This document shows, piece by piece, positions 1 through 11,358 of a stretch of 64,000 bases of DNA. This DNA comes from Alentia gelatinosa (lineage: Eukaryota; Annelida; Polychaeta; Phyllodocida; Polynoidae), in the NCBI GenBank assembly GCA_950022655.1, contig OX465587.1, positions 36,472,653 through 36,536,652 on the forward strand, written 5' to 3'. Positions within the stretch are counted from its first letter, which is position 1; every line of letters begins with the position of its first letter. Under the pieces are notes generated by a model, which worked only from the letters and a program-made list of their open reading frames with translations, ran no database searches and was not told where the DNA came from. The position numbers and the translations under genes are program-made.

Positions 1-235
1 TCACAACATTCCACATGCACACCTCTGTAAATGTTTCCTTTTTGTCGCACTTATCTGTTTTTTCCATACGCACTATTTTTCCGTATGCGCCGGCTTTAGC
101 AACCTGGAGCATACAACATATTCGTATGCTCCAGATATGTATATATACGCTACCCATGATTTTTTTTCTAAGGACACTATGTATCAGCAGAGAAGTGGAC
201 AGTTCTATGGTATTAGGTGGATAATAAGTACATGT
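1..235. repeat. MITE fragment, 'aggtggataataa' family
   Basis: The segment contains 'ccgtatgcgcc...', 'tatgctcc', 'ggacactatgt' and 'attaggtggataataa' in the same order as 29,765-29,905 ('ccgtatgctccgg', 'ggacactttgt', 'actaggtggacaataa'). It is therefore a copy of a dispersed repeat, cut by the window edge. No coding content was seen. Confidence 0.5.
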
Positions 236-607
236 AACATATTCACTCTGAGGTTATTAGGTCTGTCCCTTGGATATCGAGTGGAGCCATGTTGGGAATT
301 AATTTGATTCTCTGTCGGCGCTTCGCGGTTGGGACTGGTGGTCGCGGTCCAGAGACCAGCTCACGTACTGGAAATCTGGGGATTACACTATCAAACGCAC
401 CTCCCACAAAGAAGAGTTCATCCTATCTCAGCCACAGCTGGAAGTCTCGTACGATCACGGCAAATAATGAATTGAAGTGGATGTTTTCACTGGGAAGGCC
501 AACGATGATAAAAACAATGCGAGAAAGTACGGCGATACATGCGATGTTCTGGGTTGTAAAACAAACATTAACATAAAAGTATATCATGCTTTTTTTTACT
601 AGTTAAA

Positions 608-773
608 GGAGCCAACAATTAAGTATGTACGCAGAATTTCTGAAATTTGGGACACCCCACCCCCTCCCAAACTTGTACGCAATAAAACAAAGAGGGAGCA
701 TACACAAAATTACCTTTTTTTCCCTTTACACCCCCCCCCCCCCCCCCAAGTGCGTACCTACTTTATGGATGGC
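608..773. mobile_element. Poly-C MITE, copy 1
   Basis: One of six copies of a short element with terminal inverted repeats near GGCCATCCATAAAGTACGTA. The right end here reads 'gtgcgtacctactttatgga' followed by 'tggcc'; the left end is decayed. The inside carries 'cttgtacgcaataaaacaaa' and a run of about 17 C at 730-747. Non-autonomous, no ORF. Confidence 0.75.
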
Positions 774-903
774 CCCTAAACGGTAATACTGTCAGGCCAG
801 GTGTACGGACAGGCCTGAAGGGGTGTGTGCCTGAGAGCAAGTCTGGACATCATATTGTATATCAGATGACAACGGTAAGGCAGGAAGGTAAGGTAAGACA
901 GAT

Positions 904-1273
904 TAAAGTGCTGGTTCCACCAACACACAAGATATAGCGAGATTAGTCATGATTTGGTTGTCTTGCTATATCTTGCTGGGTTCCAAGTAATCATGAGCAT
1001 ATTTACCGCAATTGAGCGGCTAAGCACCTTCACTACCTTCTTACCGGGATAGATCACGGTATGCCGCAATATGTCGGCAATAGATCTGGAGGCGGTGGAG
1101 GAGGTGTAGCACCAAAATATACACACGACATCGCGAAAAAAAAAAGTACACATGATTATGTGTGATGTGTCACGGCAAATGAGGTACAACATATCAAAAT
1201 ACTGTAAGATATAACAAGATATAACAAGATATAGCACAGTAACTCCATCGTGTTGGTGGAACCAGCACTTTAG
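904..1273. mobile_element. Mariner-like MITE, copy 1 (TA target site)
   Basis: The segment starts 'TAAAGTGCTGGTTCCACC' and ends with its reverse complement 'GGTGGAACCAGCACTTTA', giving near-perfect terminal inverted repeats of about 23 bp bounded by TA. Inside are repeats of 'aagatataac/aagatatagc' and 'gtcacggcaaatgag'. A 173-codon open frame on the - strand (947-1468) runs through the repeats and is not a gene. Related copies are at 25,849-26,107 and 46,081-46,332. The TA duplication and TIR style suggest Tc1/mariner mobilisation; that is inferred. Confidence 0.8.
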
Positions 1274-2925
1274 ATAGGGTAAGGTTCGGTAAGATAGTTC
1301 AGGACAGATTAAGACTGGCCTATGCCCGTGCAATTTGGTTTGTTTATTATTAAGTCTACAGTCAGATAATAAGCAGCATCTCAGTATTAGAAAAATTGCT
1401 GGAACTAATTCATCCTCTACTAGCCTGATCACATTTGATATAACAAAACACTCCTGAAATCCGTCCAATCTGTCGGGGAAATCTGATGAAAGAAGTGCAT
1501 CAGTTGAGTCCCGGCGTTAATCAATCAGAGGACGGCTCCAGCAATGGCGGAGGGGGGTTAATTACCCAGAGGACCTGGCGCTGTGCCACCCGCTGATTCT
1601 AGGAGACCGAGTAATTGAATGTGCAGCCACCTTCTGGTGAGTGGTACATCTTTTTTAACACTGAACTCTTTCTATACAAACATCTGTATTGAACCGAATC
1701 TAGTGAAGGATCTGTGAGATCTTGTCGTGAATTCACTGGAATTATTTATTACAATATCATAATATACAGGTATTTAGCGATGGGTGATGATGGTTATGGG
1801 ATGGGACGATTTGTGGCACGGAAGTACATATACATATATGTATATTATTGTATACCATTGTCTCATCATGCATCAACTGTTACAATCTTGCTTGGAGGTC
1901 CACTAAAATGTATATAGTTATAAAATAATGGTAGATAAAAATGATCTGCTTCGCTCTAACTAGTGGCTCTCTTCCTCTTGACGATGTGGAGGGATGTGCT
2001 GGAGAAGGAAATTTATTTTCGATCACATCAACATATAGTCCTATGATAATGTTATGACATAGATCATTCTGCTGTTGTTTATAATGAAACATCCAAGGGC
2101 AGTGTCCTCTTGGCATTTATTTATTTCATAATATTTGATTCAATTTTGGGTTGTCAGCAGTGAGTGTACTTGAGAAAAAATAAATTGTGAATTTTGAATG
2201 ATGAGACGTGGCAATAGCACCTCTATGGCAAGCCGATGCACACACAAAAAATCATGAACCACAGCTGTCTGATAAGAGTTGTTTAGAATTATCGGACGTT
2301 AAATTAATCAAAACCAAACCAAATCAGGAGCAGTTTCACTGTCAAGATCTGTTAACACTGTCTGGTTACGTGTATGTCCCATCTCGGTCAATTGGTGTAC
2401 ATGTTTGTGTTTCTAGGAGTTAATATCTGGGTAAGGATCCAATAGTCCGTTAATTGAAGTCGCGTGGAGAGCACGCTCGGGGCATGGCCTCTCCTTGATC
2501 TCTAAATGGAGTCACTAGACGGGGCCAAGTAAACAGCTGGGTGTCCCTTGATATGCCTGCCATGCTAGGTGGCGGAAGAACCTCAAGCACCCAGCTGGGG
2601 CCCATTGTATACAGACAATATTACCATGACTTTGAATTGAGTGGCTGTATTCTCCACGTAGTTTTACCAGTATTGTGTAATGTCAACTACAAGGAGAATA
2701 AGGCCATACAGATCCCAATCATGGTAATGTTGTATTTATTACTCACCTTTTGACTAATTATTAGGAAAAAAAATCTTGTAAATAATTTTGAAATTCGACG
2801 CATGCGCTGTGCATTGTTTATATCAATATAAAATAGTTCCTAGAATGCCCCTCAGGTGGAAGAAAAAGCCGTATTCTCCTAGGAGTAGCGATCTGTAGGC
2901 TACATAGGCTTAGTATGAACACTCC
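1274..2925. other. Non-coding stretch
   Basis: No conserved ORF, splice-supported exon or RNA gene was recognised. Open frames here are under 80 codons and AT-rich. The part 2,870-2,945 resembles the 'aggtggataataa' MITE family in pieces. Confidence 0.5.
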
Positions 2926-2935
2926 GTATTAGGTG

Positions 2936-3137
2936 GGTAATACAATTTAGAATCGTACATGAAGACCCTTTTCTGTACCTCGTACAAGGGTTATCGTTTA
3001 ATAATTTTCTAGTTTGTTCGCTAAGACAGACTTAGCCATCCATAAGTGTTGAATTAAGTTGACCCACATCGTCACTGAGTCTCCTTGCGTACAGAAGAGG
3101 GTATTCGTGTACGATCTTCGATTATCCAACGGGCCCC
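2936..3137. mobile_element. GGGGCCCGTTTAAT MITE, copy 1
   Basis: Matches the complete copy at 20,648-20,869 from 'gaatcgtacatgaagaccct' onward through 'acaagggttatcgttta' and 'gtgttgaattaagttgaccc', ending '...aacgggcccc'. The left terminal repeat is lost. No ORF. Confidence 0.75.
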
Positions 3138-3164
3138 AGCTACAGAGCGACGCTCCTTTTTATT

Positions 3165-3558
3165 TATTTGTTATTGATATAACGTCCAGTCAACCATTAT
3201 AGGTCCTTACCAGACTTTCACAAGGTTCTTTTACACCACGAGGGTGGTGATCAAATCTACGTGATGAATTCAGGAAGAAATCTCACCCCTACACATTTAC
3301 CGAGGTGCTTTTACTTTCCACGCCACATAGATATGGTATGAGAAGGATTGGCCTTTGATATAGCAGTATATCTACTAATGCTAGGGGTGAAGGAGAAAAG
3401 TGGCTGCAGTGGGACTCAAACCAACAAAGTCCGACAACTTCAGGATTACAAGTCCAGTGCTCTTTACCACTGAGCTGGGGGTGGGACTCGTACCCGAAAA
3501 GTCCTACAACCTTGGGGTTACAAGTCCGGTGCTATAACGACTGAGCGACACCCCTACC
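3165..3558 (-). mobile_element. tRNA-derived SINE with a doubled tRNA head
   Basis: On the - strand the head (3,485-3,558) reads like a tRNA: an acceptor-like GGGGTGT, a D-arm/A-box region 'CGCTCAGTCGTTATAGCA', an anticodon arm 'CCGGACTTGTAACCCC' (anticodon TGT, threonine-like) and a T-arm/B-box 'CGGGTACGAGTCCC'. A second, similar unit follows at about 3,404-3,484 ('agctcagtggtaaagagcac', 'ctggacttgtaatcc'). The body ('gaagaaatctcacccctac', 'tggtatgagaaggattggcc') and tail ('aacgtcc') match copies at 10,574-10,957 and 11,640-11,935, which have one head. Tandem heads are seen only here. SINEs of this kind are Pol III-transcribed and rely on a LINE for mobility; the partner is unknown. Confidence 0.8.
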
Positions 3559-6096
3559 ACCCCCAGCACATAGAGGGCTCTCCACGAGGGCCCTGCTTCT
3601 CATTATACCAAAATAACCCTCGGTCCTTTCCTTGCATTAAAATGACCTACTGCAGGAACCTTTGGGGAAGCTGTACGATATGGAGAAATTCTGTGATGAA
3701 GGCTGGAAAGGCGATGGGATTTCTTCTTAAAGTCTCAAGCAGGGAGTACCTGCTATGTATGTGTCAGAAGTGGCACTGGCCCGTAGTTTACTTTCCCCCC
3801 TACCAGACGGCGTTCCAGACAGACGCCCATAGCGAGGCTGAATGCTGGTTACCCTCGAGCCTGCTTGGACGATTCATATTACGTCTGGATCCAGCAGTTC
3901 GGTAACATAACACTCCTTACGCAAAGGGCGTGCCGGTAGATTTTCTGTAGGAGAGGGCAAGGCTATGCCTAAGGAGTGTGGGCTCAGTCGATATTTCCCC
4001 AGTTTCTGTCTATCCGCAGACGACATCTAGTTCATTGAAATTGAGCCCTGAGAGTGGCTATGAAAAAAGTGAGAAACTAAGGTAATATACAACAAATAGT
4101 ATCAGTTTATCTAAAGTGTGAGCAAATAATCATGGAAAGCCGTCAGAGAAAGATTCAGCAAATAAGTGTTGATTCCACAGCTGCACTGAGAGAACGACAG
4201 ACACAAACACAACATCGTTACGTTTGTAGTGTCGCCTTTAAGCGTATTGTACAATTTCAGAATGAATAAAATAAAAATGTGTATGTCTATCTCCATTTAC
4301 CACCATCTATTTCCAAACGGGTAATATCGTATCGGAATGCCTGATACAGGAGAGGTGTGAAATCAAGCTGAATCCATCTAACTCATTACTGCTAAACATC
4401 AAAACTATGCATCATTAATTAGCTCCTTCGCACCCGCCAATAGATACCCGTAATATAACTATTAATACACATTCTTTCTCTTCTAATAATACTTACTATG
4501 CCTGCCTGCCTGGGAAATTCCCCACTGGATACATTACCGGCAAAGTGTGCTTAAATGAGATATATAATGTAAAGATAGGCGAGCAATAGCTCCTGAATAT
4601 AACGTGGGGAATTCACAAGCCAGCTTAGCTCTGGCTAAAAAAGAATACGGCTACTCGAAAGCAGACGACAAAAATCAATACCCCGCGTCTGTCTTCTGAC
4701 TGGGAGGCATTGGGCGTCTCTATGTCCGGTGTGTCACTCTTCAAACACAGCCTTTGCTCGAGAGGCATGACACATATAATTCAGGAGATTCTAACACTGT
4801 TTCGTTCGCTACGCATTAACACATTGTCTCAAATCTAACAGATTATAAAGAGGAGGCAAGGTATTTGTCATTTACACTCTATTTGATGGGACAAATATCC
4901 CGATATGAATTCCATTCGAACGCCATAATTTGATTGGACGTTAGAATATAGACGATAGAATATCAGATTTTACTGGAACTTTTTCGTCTTAAAAAGCAAG
5001 GTAGCCTAGATTTTCAGTTCCACGTATGAGGAATATATAAGATTACTACAGCTGTTTGAATAATAGAATAAAAACAATTTGATTACCACAACAAGTGTTT
5101 CATTTGTACTGCATAGTATCTTATTGGTATGAATGTAATTTCTCCATGGATTCCAACCAGTATATTTCAGTGTTGATAATGACAAACAAGTAGCTGTGGA
5201 CGAGAAAATTTTATTTAAATTTTCAAAAGTGGAAAAGTAAATATTAGGTATACAACGGTATACATCATGAAATACAGTATGCAAGGGTATACAATGTAAT
5301 TAATAGTTCATGAAAGACAAAGTACTATGTGAAATAGTAACTCCCAGAAACATGTGGGGTGGGTGGGAGGTAAAACGTTTGTTGAAAGTTCAAACAACGG
5401 GAGCGAAGTCACGTGATATGACGTCATACGTTTAATAGACTCATTGTCCGGTAGGTGTCTCTGAGTGACTTTCCCGCGCATAGAATGACAGCTGCTGAAG
5501 CCATTATACTTCACACGTTCGTCATAATGTTACAATCCTTGTAACAGACATATGTTGCAGGTAGGTAGCGTTGAAAACTAGTCCACAGTTCGTCTGGATG
5601 AGACAGGATTAAGAACGGCCTATATTTCCCCTGGGTGGTAGGATATTTACAAGGATATATATCCAGGGTAGCCTTCGGAAAGCAAAGTTGATTAAAAGTT
5701 CCACTTTATCCCTACAGCTGAATCTACGCCCAGTGCACAGGCAAAAACTAAGGAAATTGTCTGACTGGGGGGTCACTGCATAATACATTGGAAATTTGAG
5801 TTGGCAGTATTAGGAAATGCGTTTCACTTTCTGCTCTTCCCGATGACGAAAAACCTCTGATTACTCTTGGCATGTGTAATCTTCTCAGAAGGGGAACTTT
5901 ACACCACAATCCTGAACGATGTGTCTCATCTATACATATTCATGGCATGTAGATTAATCCGTGAAAAGCCTTCTCCATTGGCCAACGTTGCTGGGGAAGT
6001 TGATCCCGTTAACGGTTCTCTAGCCGACTAACAGGGGTCTGGATCTCAGTGCCAAACGACAATCTTCATTCGGGTAAGTTTCATTCGGGTAAGTTT
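3559..6096. other. Non-coding stretch
   Basis: Nothing recognisable. An open frame at 3,642-3,905 (+) starts with ATG but matches no family I know, and an adjacent frame looks equally protein-like, which suggests decay or chance. The rest is AT-rich with short ORFs only. Confidence 0.45.
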
Positions 6097-6285
6097 GGGG
6101 CCATCCATTAAGCATGTACGCAAAATGTTTGAAAATTTTGCCCCCCCCCCCCCCCCACACACCCCTCTCAATCTTGTACGCAATAGAACAAAGAAGGACC
6201 AAACGCAAAATCTCCGAAATTTTGGACACCCCCCCCCCCCCCCCACACCCCTCCCCCAGTGTGTACGTACTTATGGATGGCCAAT
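6097..6285. mobile_element. Poly-C MITE, copy 2 (most complete)
   Basis: Left terminus 'GGCCATCCATTAAGCATGTA', right terminus 'GTACGTACTTATGGATGGCC': imperfect inverted repeats of about 22 bp. Two poly-C tracts (about 6,141-6,157 and 6,230-6,244) flank the conserved 'cttgtacgcaatagaacaaa'. Proline-rich or glycine-rich ORFs here are translations of the C runs. Confidence 0.85.
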
Positions 6286-7624
6286 TTTACATAAAATCTT
6301 CCTTTCTATTTAGGACGTGGCTCGATCTGGTAAATAAAGAAAAATTAATCTTCCTTTCTTAGTGAATCGTGTTTTCTAAAGACGTGGCGAGGTGTACAAA
6401 AGAAATTCTAAGTGAAACATGCAGCACACCCAAGCATTTATTTAACTATATTTCAACCCAGCAATGACAATTATAAAAGTTTGTGAATACTGATTTTAAA
6501 ATTCATCCCATTAGCGATCCTGTCTGCCCAGATTCTGCAAAACAATCTTTCAACAATACTCATAATTGATCACGAAACACGAATGTGGCATTGTGAATGT
6601 ATTCTGTCCTGTTCGAACTACAAAAGGGTAAAAGTACCATTTCATCGTTACATTTATTCCACGAATGGAGACAATGGGAAGAGCTGAGGCTCGGTTTTAA
6701 ACAATTAAGTCTGGAATCAAACTTGTTGGATTTCCAGTGTTTTCTGGTGAAATGTGCGAAATCAGAGATATCAGGAGTGAATTGATGCCAACTTCGCCAG
6801 TGAGTTGCTCTCCTCAAAGTATAAGTCATCGTTACTTGGCGAAATAACAAGTACTATGGGAAAGCGGGGTTACTGAGCCCGTAAGTATGGCAGTTCGAGG
6901 TCTTTTGACACAAAAATAAGGCGAGGGCCGTATCTTTGAGTCAAAAGACCGAGAACGTCGTTTTATCAAATTTTCTGGTCCGCGAAAATCACTGCCATTC
7001 ACTACAGCCTACAGTATTTATACCACACCCCTAGCAGCGGGTAGTATTTCATACATGTTTGGCCATGGATGTATAGTACTAAGGCCTAATTGGTGAGTAG
7101 AAAACTCACATACGAACGTTGGTTTAGTCGTAGGAGACAAAATATGTTTTCGGGATTTCTTTTTCCTAAATCAGAAAACGTTTAACGACAAACAAAGTTC
7201 GCCTACTCATGACGATCTTCCGCTCTGAGGTCGGTACAAAGTACAGGACTTTACAGGAATAGATAATCATAATTAAACACCATGGAATCGTTGTCAGGAT
7301 TCCCACTTTGAGGTGTATCAGCTTTCTATTTCCCAGCGAATCAGAGCACCAACAATGTAGGTCAGGCATGCTGTGTATAAAGGTGGCCTGGGGTGGTGTG
7401 CTATGTACTTTGCGTGGCTATAATGCTCCCCATTCCAAAACATTGGACTAGGACAAAACCCAGAAACAATGAAAGATCTAGCCAGACCTACAGCTACCAC
7501 GAGAGACATCGTTACACCGTAGGTATTGTAGCAAGGAGGGTATGACTGCTTAATAAAGCAATCCATTATAACATAAACATAACAGTTGAAAAAAGCCAGA
7601 GAAAAGGGAGTAAAACTAAATTTA

Positions 7625-7688
7625 CCATGCTCCCCCCCCCCCTCCCCATAAACACACTCTCTGTGCGTACGTACTTTATGGATGGCCC
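7625..7688. mobile_element. Poly-C MITE, copy 3 (right end only)
   Basis: A C-rich tract is followed by 'gtgcgtacgtactttatgga' and 'tggcc', the right terminus of the family. The left half is missing. Confidence 0.7.
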
Positions 7689-8151
7689 CGAAGTATATAT
7701 GATCATGTACAAATGATATATGAAATTAAACAAAATCATTGCTGAGAAAAAAACATTTTAAGAAAACACACCTAGATTTGCTCGGTGAATGCAATATGAA
7801 TGCGGGTTGTTTCTGTCTGGGTTGGTTCATCTGACTTTCAGCGTGTCAAGGATTAAGCCTGGGGAGCGGGTCTCAGCTGGCTCATTGAGCTGAGCGGACG
7901 TCCCTACAAACCCGCCCTGTGGACGGCCCAGCGGGCGAGCCACTCTACCCACTCCCACAGGCACGGGATGCACCCGCTAAAAACTCCCTAAAACACCACT
8001 TACTGACAGCTTCCTATAAAAGGTCCTGATGTGCTAGTAAAATCCCTCCCGCCAGCCACCCCGGTATCAGAGATCCCCCTGCGCCGAGGCAGTGCAGGGA
8101 AGGACGGCTGGCGGAGGCGGGACCGGTAGATATGGAGGTGCGCCGACGAAT

Positions 8152-8555
8152 GCTAAGGCCACTCAAAAAAAACCCAACCTTGTTTCTCATCACCGTGCGC
8201 ATCAGAAAAAACGATTTTAGAAGATTTTTCTTTTCTTTTAATAGATGAACCTTGATAGAAATTATGAAAGGTATGTGTATTTAGTATCAAATTAAAGCTC
8301 CTGATGTCAGGGATGCATTAAATATATAGCCAGTAAATATCTGGAAACCCCGTGTAAGCAGCCACCCCGCGTAAGTGGCCACTTTAGCTCGGATCATAGG
8401 GTGTCCGCTTATGCGGGGTTTTACTGTATGTCTGAGGCCCATTTTATGACACTTCAAAAGCCATCTTTGATATAGTGAGAAAAAGAAAAGCGCCCTCGTC
8501 ATATTTTTCATGGCTTGGTGATGAGAAACAAGTTTGTTTTTTTGAGTGGCCTAAT
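8152..8555. mobile_element. MITE with about 40 bp inverted ends
   Basis: The left end 'taaggccactcaaaaaaaac' ... 'cttgtttctcatcacc' (8,152-8,198) is the inverse of the right end 'ggtgatgagaaacaag' ... 'tttttttgagtggcctaa' (8,515-8,555). A second small inverted-repeat element (8,330-8,432) sits inside. No transposase ORF. Confidence 0.7.
8330..8432. mobile_element. pogo/Tigger-like mini element nested in a MITE
   Basis: The right end reads inward from 'acagtaaaaccccgcataag' to 'cggacacc' on the - strand; the left side has 'aaaccccgtgtaagcagcca'. The CAGTAAAACC start is typical of pogo-group ends in invertebrates; the family assignment is an inference from these bases alone. Confidence 0.5.
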
Positions 8556-8574
8556 GGCAGCACGGGAACTGCGC

Positions 8575-9069
8575 TCAACACAAATCAATAGAATATTCCC
8601 GCCATGTCGGTAGGACGGGTGGCGCCGCCTGCCCGCACAGCAGGAGAACAAGGCACAACCCCCCCCCCCCCCCCCCCCTCTCCTCCCTCCCCCCTCCCGC
8701 CCTCACATCGCTGGGTCCTGGGCGGACCTTCCTCGTCTCCCACTCAGCCAATGATGACCAGCGCGTCGGCTGGTACCCCACCTGCCGGAACAATCCAGAC
8801 AGCGGGCTTGCCAATAACCAGCGGCCAACAAGGCACGTTTCCGGTCGTCGATGAATAACGAGCCCCCGAATAATCTCACTCTCCGAATCGCAGGTCTGGT
8901 GTCTATGATGGGAGCGGCTCGCTATACACCTGACGAGTGCACTCAGTAGGATCTGCGAGCGCTGTTCTCTGTCCAAGTCTGTGCTGGGTTTGTAAATATC
9001 AGAAGGTGAGTCACTCTCACAGCACACCCACAGGACATACCCACGGAACATGATGTTCACAGTCTGCTT
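8575..9069. other. GC-rich, C-tract stretch without a supported gene
   Basis: Locally GC-rich, with a C run at about 8,658-8,677 followed by C/T-rich DNA. An ATG-started 84-codon frame (8,604-8,858, +) and a 167-codon frame on the other strand (8,575-9,078) are both low-complexity around the C tract and match nothing I recognise. A CpG-rich exon of an unknown gene cannot be excluded. Confidence 0.4.
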
Positions 9070-9185
9070 GGGGACCATCCATAAAGTACGTGCGAAGAAT
9101 TTCTGATTTTTTTTTTACCCCCACCCCCATCACAATCTTGTATGCAATAGACCAAAGCGGGAACATACGTAAAATTTCCAAAGAT
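9070..9185. mobile_element. Poly-C MITE, copy 4 (truncated)
   Basis: Starts 'gggaccatccataaagtacg' and holds the family's internal 'caatcttgtatgcaatagac'. The right terminus is missing; a compact hairpin (9,186-9,236) lies where it would be. Confidence 0.75.
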
Positions 9186-9236
9186 TGGCACCTGCATGCC
9201 TGTATATACGTTGTATATACGGGCATGCAGGTGCCA
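9186..9236. repeat. Compact 51 bp hairpin
   Basis: Left arm 'tggcacctgcatgcc' then 'tgtatatac'; right arm 'gtatatacgggcatgcaggt' then 'gcca'. The arms are about 24 bp with one mismatch and a 2-3 base loop. It abuts the broken poly-C MITE, so it may be a repair scar or a small foldback insertion. Confidence 0.7.
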
Positions 9237-9250
9237 CGTTGAGATATGGA

Positions 9251-9310
9251 TATACAGTAAAACCCTGCTTCTGGGACACCTCAATTAAGGGAACGGGGTT
9301 TCATTGTATA
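9251..9310. mobile_element. 60 bp pogo-like mini element
   Basis: Begins 'TATACAGTAAAACCCTG' and ends 'GGGGTTTCATTGTATA', an imperfect inverted repeat with TA at both edges. The 'ctgggacacc' interior resembles pogo-group termini. If so, it is little more than two transposon ends joined. Confidence 0.5.
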
Positions 9311-9989
9311 GACTTACACGAGAACCTCCCGAGAGTAGGCGGTCCAAATAGTCATGGTCGAAAAAAAAAGATGTAAATACATCAACTTTAAATACTCTAA
9401 AGAGGGTATTACCTTGAGAGTCTGCCATTTCAACCAACTCAGTAAGTGAACCACGGATACATCAAATCCCATGCATCCAGTCACAGACAGACGTCTCTGT
9501 TGCTGTTGCATTTTCAGGTGCAACCCACTTGGTTATTGGTACTGATAAGTCATATTGTTCAATCCTGTCGCATGCAGGATATCTATCACCGCAAAAATAT
9601 AATCAAAGTGAGCATGTCATACCAGAAGCGAACCCTACTCAACCATACACACTTCTCACAGATACACCTACACACTTATCGTACATTTCTAATGAAACCA
9701 ATCACACTTGTTGCATACGTCACCCACAAATATATATATGTGCACTTGTCATACACTTATGACACAACAAATCGCACTTGTCATGCACGCCTCTCAGAAT
9801 GAGTAACATTTCCCATGCAATTGCCTCGTACTTGTCACACTAGACTTGCTCAAGTCTTTGATTATGAACATTCATTAAACGATTAAACACAATAAGTATA
9901 AAGTTCATTATAGTATATATCCTGCTCTGACTGGCCCATGAATCAAAGACTTGTCCACTATGAACCAAATCTCCTGTTTATGGCCCAAA

Positions 9990-10335
9990 GCTGCTCCCTG
10001 TAACCCTATACTTCCTCCTACCCCTCCCCCATCCCCTCGTCCAGTTCCCTCACCACCTGTGTTGTCATAGCAATAAATTTCGCCTGCTCCTGACTGACTC
10101 GTTTGAGATCAAAGTGAGAGGACATCAATCTCCCAGCAGATATCCTGACCAGCAGCCAGGATATCTGTATGGAGAGTGTTGGAAATGCGGGAGCTAAACA
10201 GCGCCATAAATCCAACACCATTACCGATTGTACCAGTCCCTGTATCCCAACAAGGAGGGTAGCTATAGGATGCAGGGACTGGAGCCAGTCTATTGTCACA
10301 CAACCACTCACACTTGTCACACACTGCGTTAACAA
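9990..10335 (-). pseudogene. Degenerate coding-like repeat (DWxQSLHxxATLL type)
   Basis: On the - strand a frame reads '..IDWLQSLHPIATLLVGIQG', and another frame nearby reads '..GTGTIGNGVGFMALFSSRI', so any original protein frame is broken. The first peptide recurs at 21,559-21,795 (+) as 'LDWRQSLHSMATLLTAIQRQ', and the DNA 'gcagggactagagtcagtct' recurs at about 20,060. Family unknown. It may be a dead exon of a multi-copy gene or transposon, or a nucleotide repeat that is open by chance. Confidence 0.3.
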
Positions 10336-10379
10336 CCATACTGTCTTATCTTATCTCACCCCTTGCAGTTTTCCCCCTC

Positions 10380-11045
10380 GACATTGGGATATCGTATCCA
10401 ACGCTCGTTGAGTATTTAGAAAAAATACTCAATGCGAGATTATGTCACAATGGTTAGCCAATGTGAAGGGTTAGATAAATTCAGAAACCTATTCAAGTTT
10501 AGGGTCAGAGCTTGACACCATCTCGTATGAATCGCTACATAATCACGCGGCTTCGCCATGTGAATTACTATACTTTGTTTATAGTTTAACGTCCAATATG
10601 TTCTATTAAACTTACTTTGGGTTTGATCGAATCTATGAGATGAAATTAGGTAGAAATCTCACCCCTAGACGTTTACCGACGCAGTGTTCTTTTACTTCCC
10701 ACATCACATAGACTTGGTATGAGAAGGACTGGCCTTTGATATAGCAGTGAATCTACCACTACTGGGATTGAAGGTGAAAAGTGGTTGCAGTGGGACTCAA
10801 ACCCACAAAGTCCTACAACCTTGGGATTACAAGTCCAGTGCTCTTTACCACTGAACTAACTCTCCATCCCAGTCGCTTTAGTTATATGCTTACATGCAAG
10901 CATATCCGGCCTGCACCATGTGGAGGCAAGGCGACCAAGAGGGTCAAGAGATTGATCATTGCTACACGATTTAAACTCAATAGGATACGAGCTCTGACCC
11001 TAAACTACAATAGGTTTCCTCTATATTATCCTACCCCTAATTAGA
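10380..11045. mobile_element. Foldback element (arm type B), split by a SINE
   Basis: Left part 10,380-10,573 and right part 10,958-11,045 match the uninterrupted copy at 18,745-19,035. The left arm 'caagtttagggtcagagctt' (10,494 on) pairs with the right arm 'cgagctctgaccctaaact' (10,988 on). The apex 'cacgcggcttcgcc' lies at about 10,545-10,560. The module 'gaagggttagataaattcag' is the family's GGTGAGATAAA end. The SINE occupies 10,574-10,957. Confidence 0.8.
10574..10957 (-). mobile_element. tRNA-derived SINE nested in a foldback element
   Basis: The body and single tRNA-like head match the SINE at 3,165-3,558: 'agtgggactcaaacccacaa', 'gattacaagtccagtgctct' and 'ttaccactgaact' are the reverse complement of the B-box, anticodon and A-box parts. 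A near-repeat flanks the insertion ('attactatac' at 10,564-10,573 and 'attgctacac' at 10,958-10,967), fitting a target-site duplication. About 95 bp right of the head (10,862-10,957) belongs to the insert but is not shared with the other copies I compared. Confidence 0.75.
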
Positions 11046-11193
11046 AATCCCATAGGCTTAACAATGAGTTTCCGTATGCCACGCTGACTGGTATACAGAG
11101 TTTTATATGCCACTAGTGGCATACAGAATTATTATCACGTAATATTCCAAAATCGAGGAGACGGGGTTGGATAAAATCAAAACCTGATTCGTG

Positions 11194-11308
11194 TTAATCT
11201 TGGCCACCGCATTTCACTCCTAGAGTTTTGGCTCCGGACTTCACTCGGCTTTGCCTCATGAAGTCACTATGCCAAACTCCAGTCGTGGCATACGGTGGCC
11301 AAGATTAA
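11194..11308. mobile_element. Foldback hairpin
   Basis: The arms 'ttaatcttggccaccgcat' and 'atacggtggccaagattaa' are inverted repeats. A second inner pair surrounds the apex 'cttcactcggctttgcctca' + 'tgaagtc'. It lies directly beside 'ggttggataaaatc', a GGATAAA edge like other foldbacks in the window. Confidence 0.75.
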
Positions 11309-11358
11309 AACTCATCCAGTTTTACGATAGTACCTGCAGATACTCAAGTGTGACTCAC

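Noticed and set aside
947..1468. 173-codon open frame on the - strand
   Set aside because: Runs through a MITE with tandem 'aagatata' repeats; no domain, and no ATG-supported gene model.
3485..3558. Possible true tRNA-Thr gene
   Set aside because: The acceptor ends do not pair well, and it is joined to a SINE body seen three times in the window.
6020..6362. Several overlapping Gly- or Pro-rich frames
   Set aside because: Translations of poly-C/poly-G in the MITE at 6,097-6,285.
8575..9078. 167-codon frame next to a poly-C run, tested as a further OSBP exon
   Set aside because: No similarity to the OSBP coiled coil, FFAT region or ligand domain; Gly run from the C tract.
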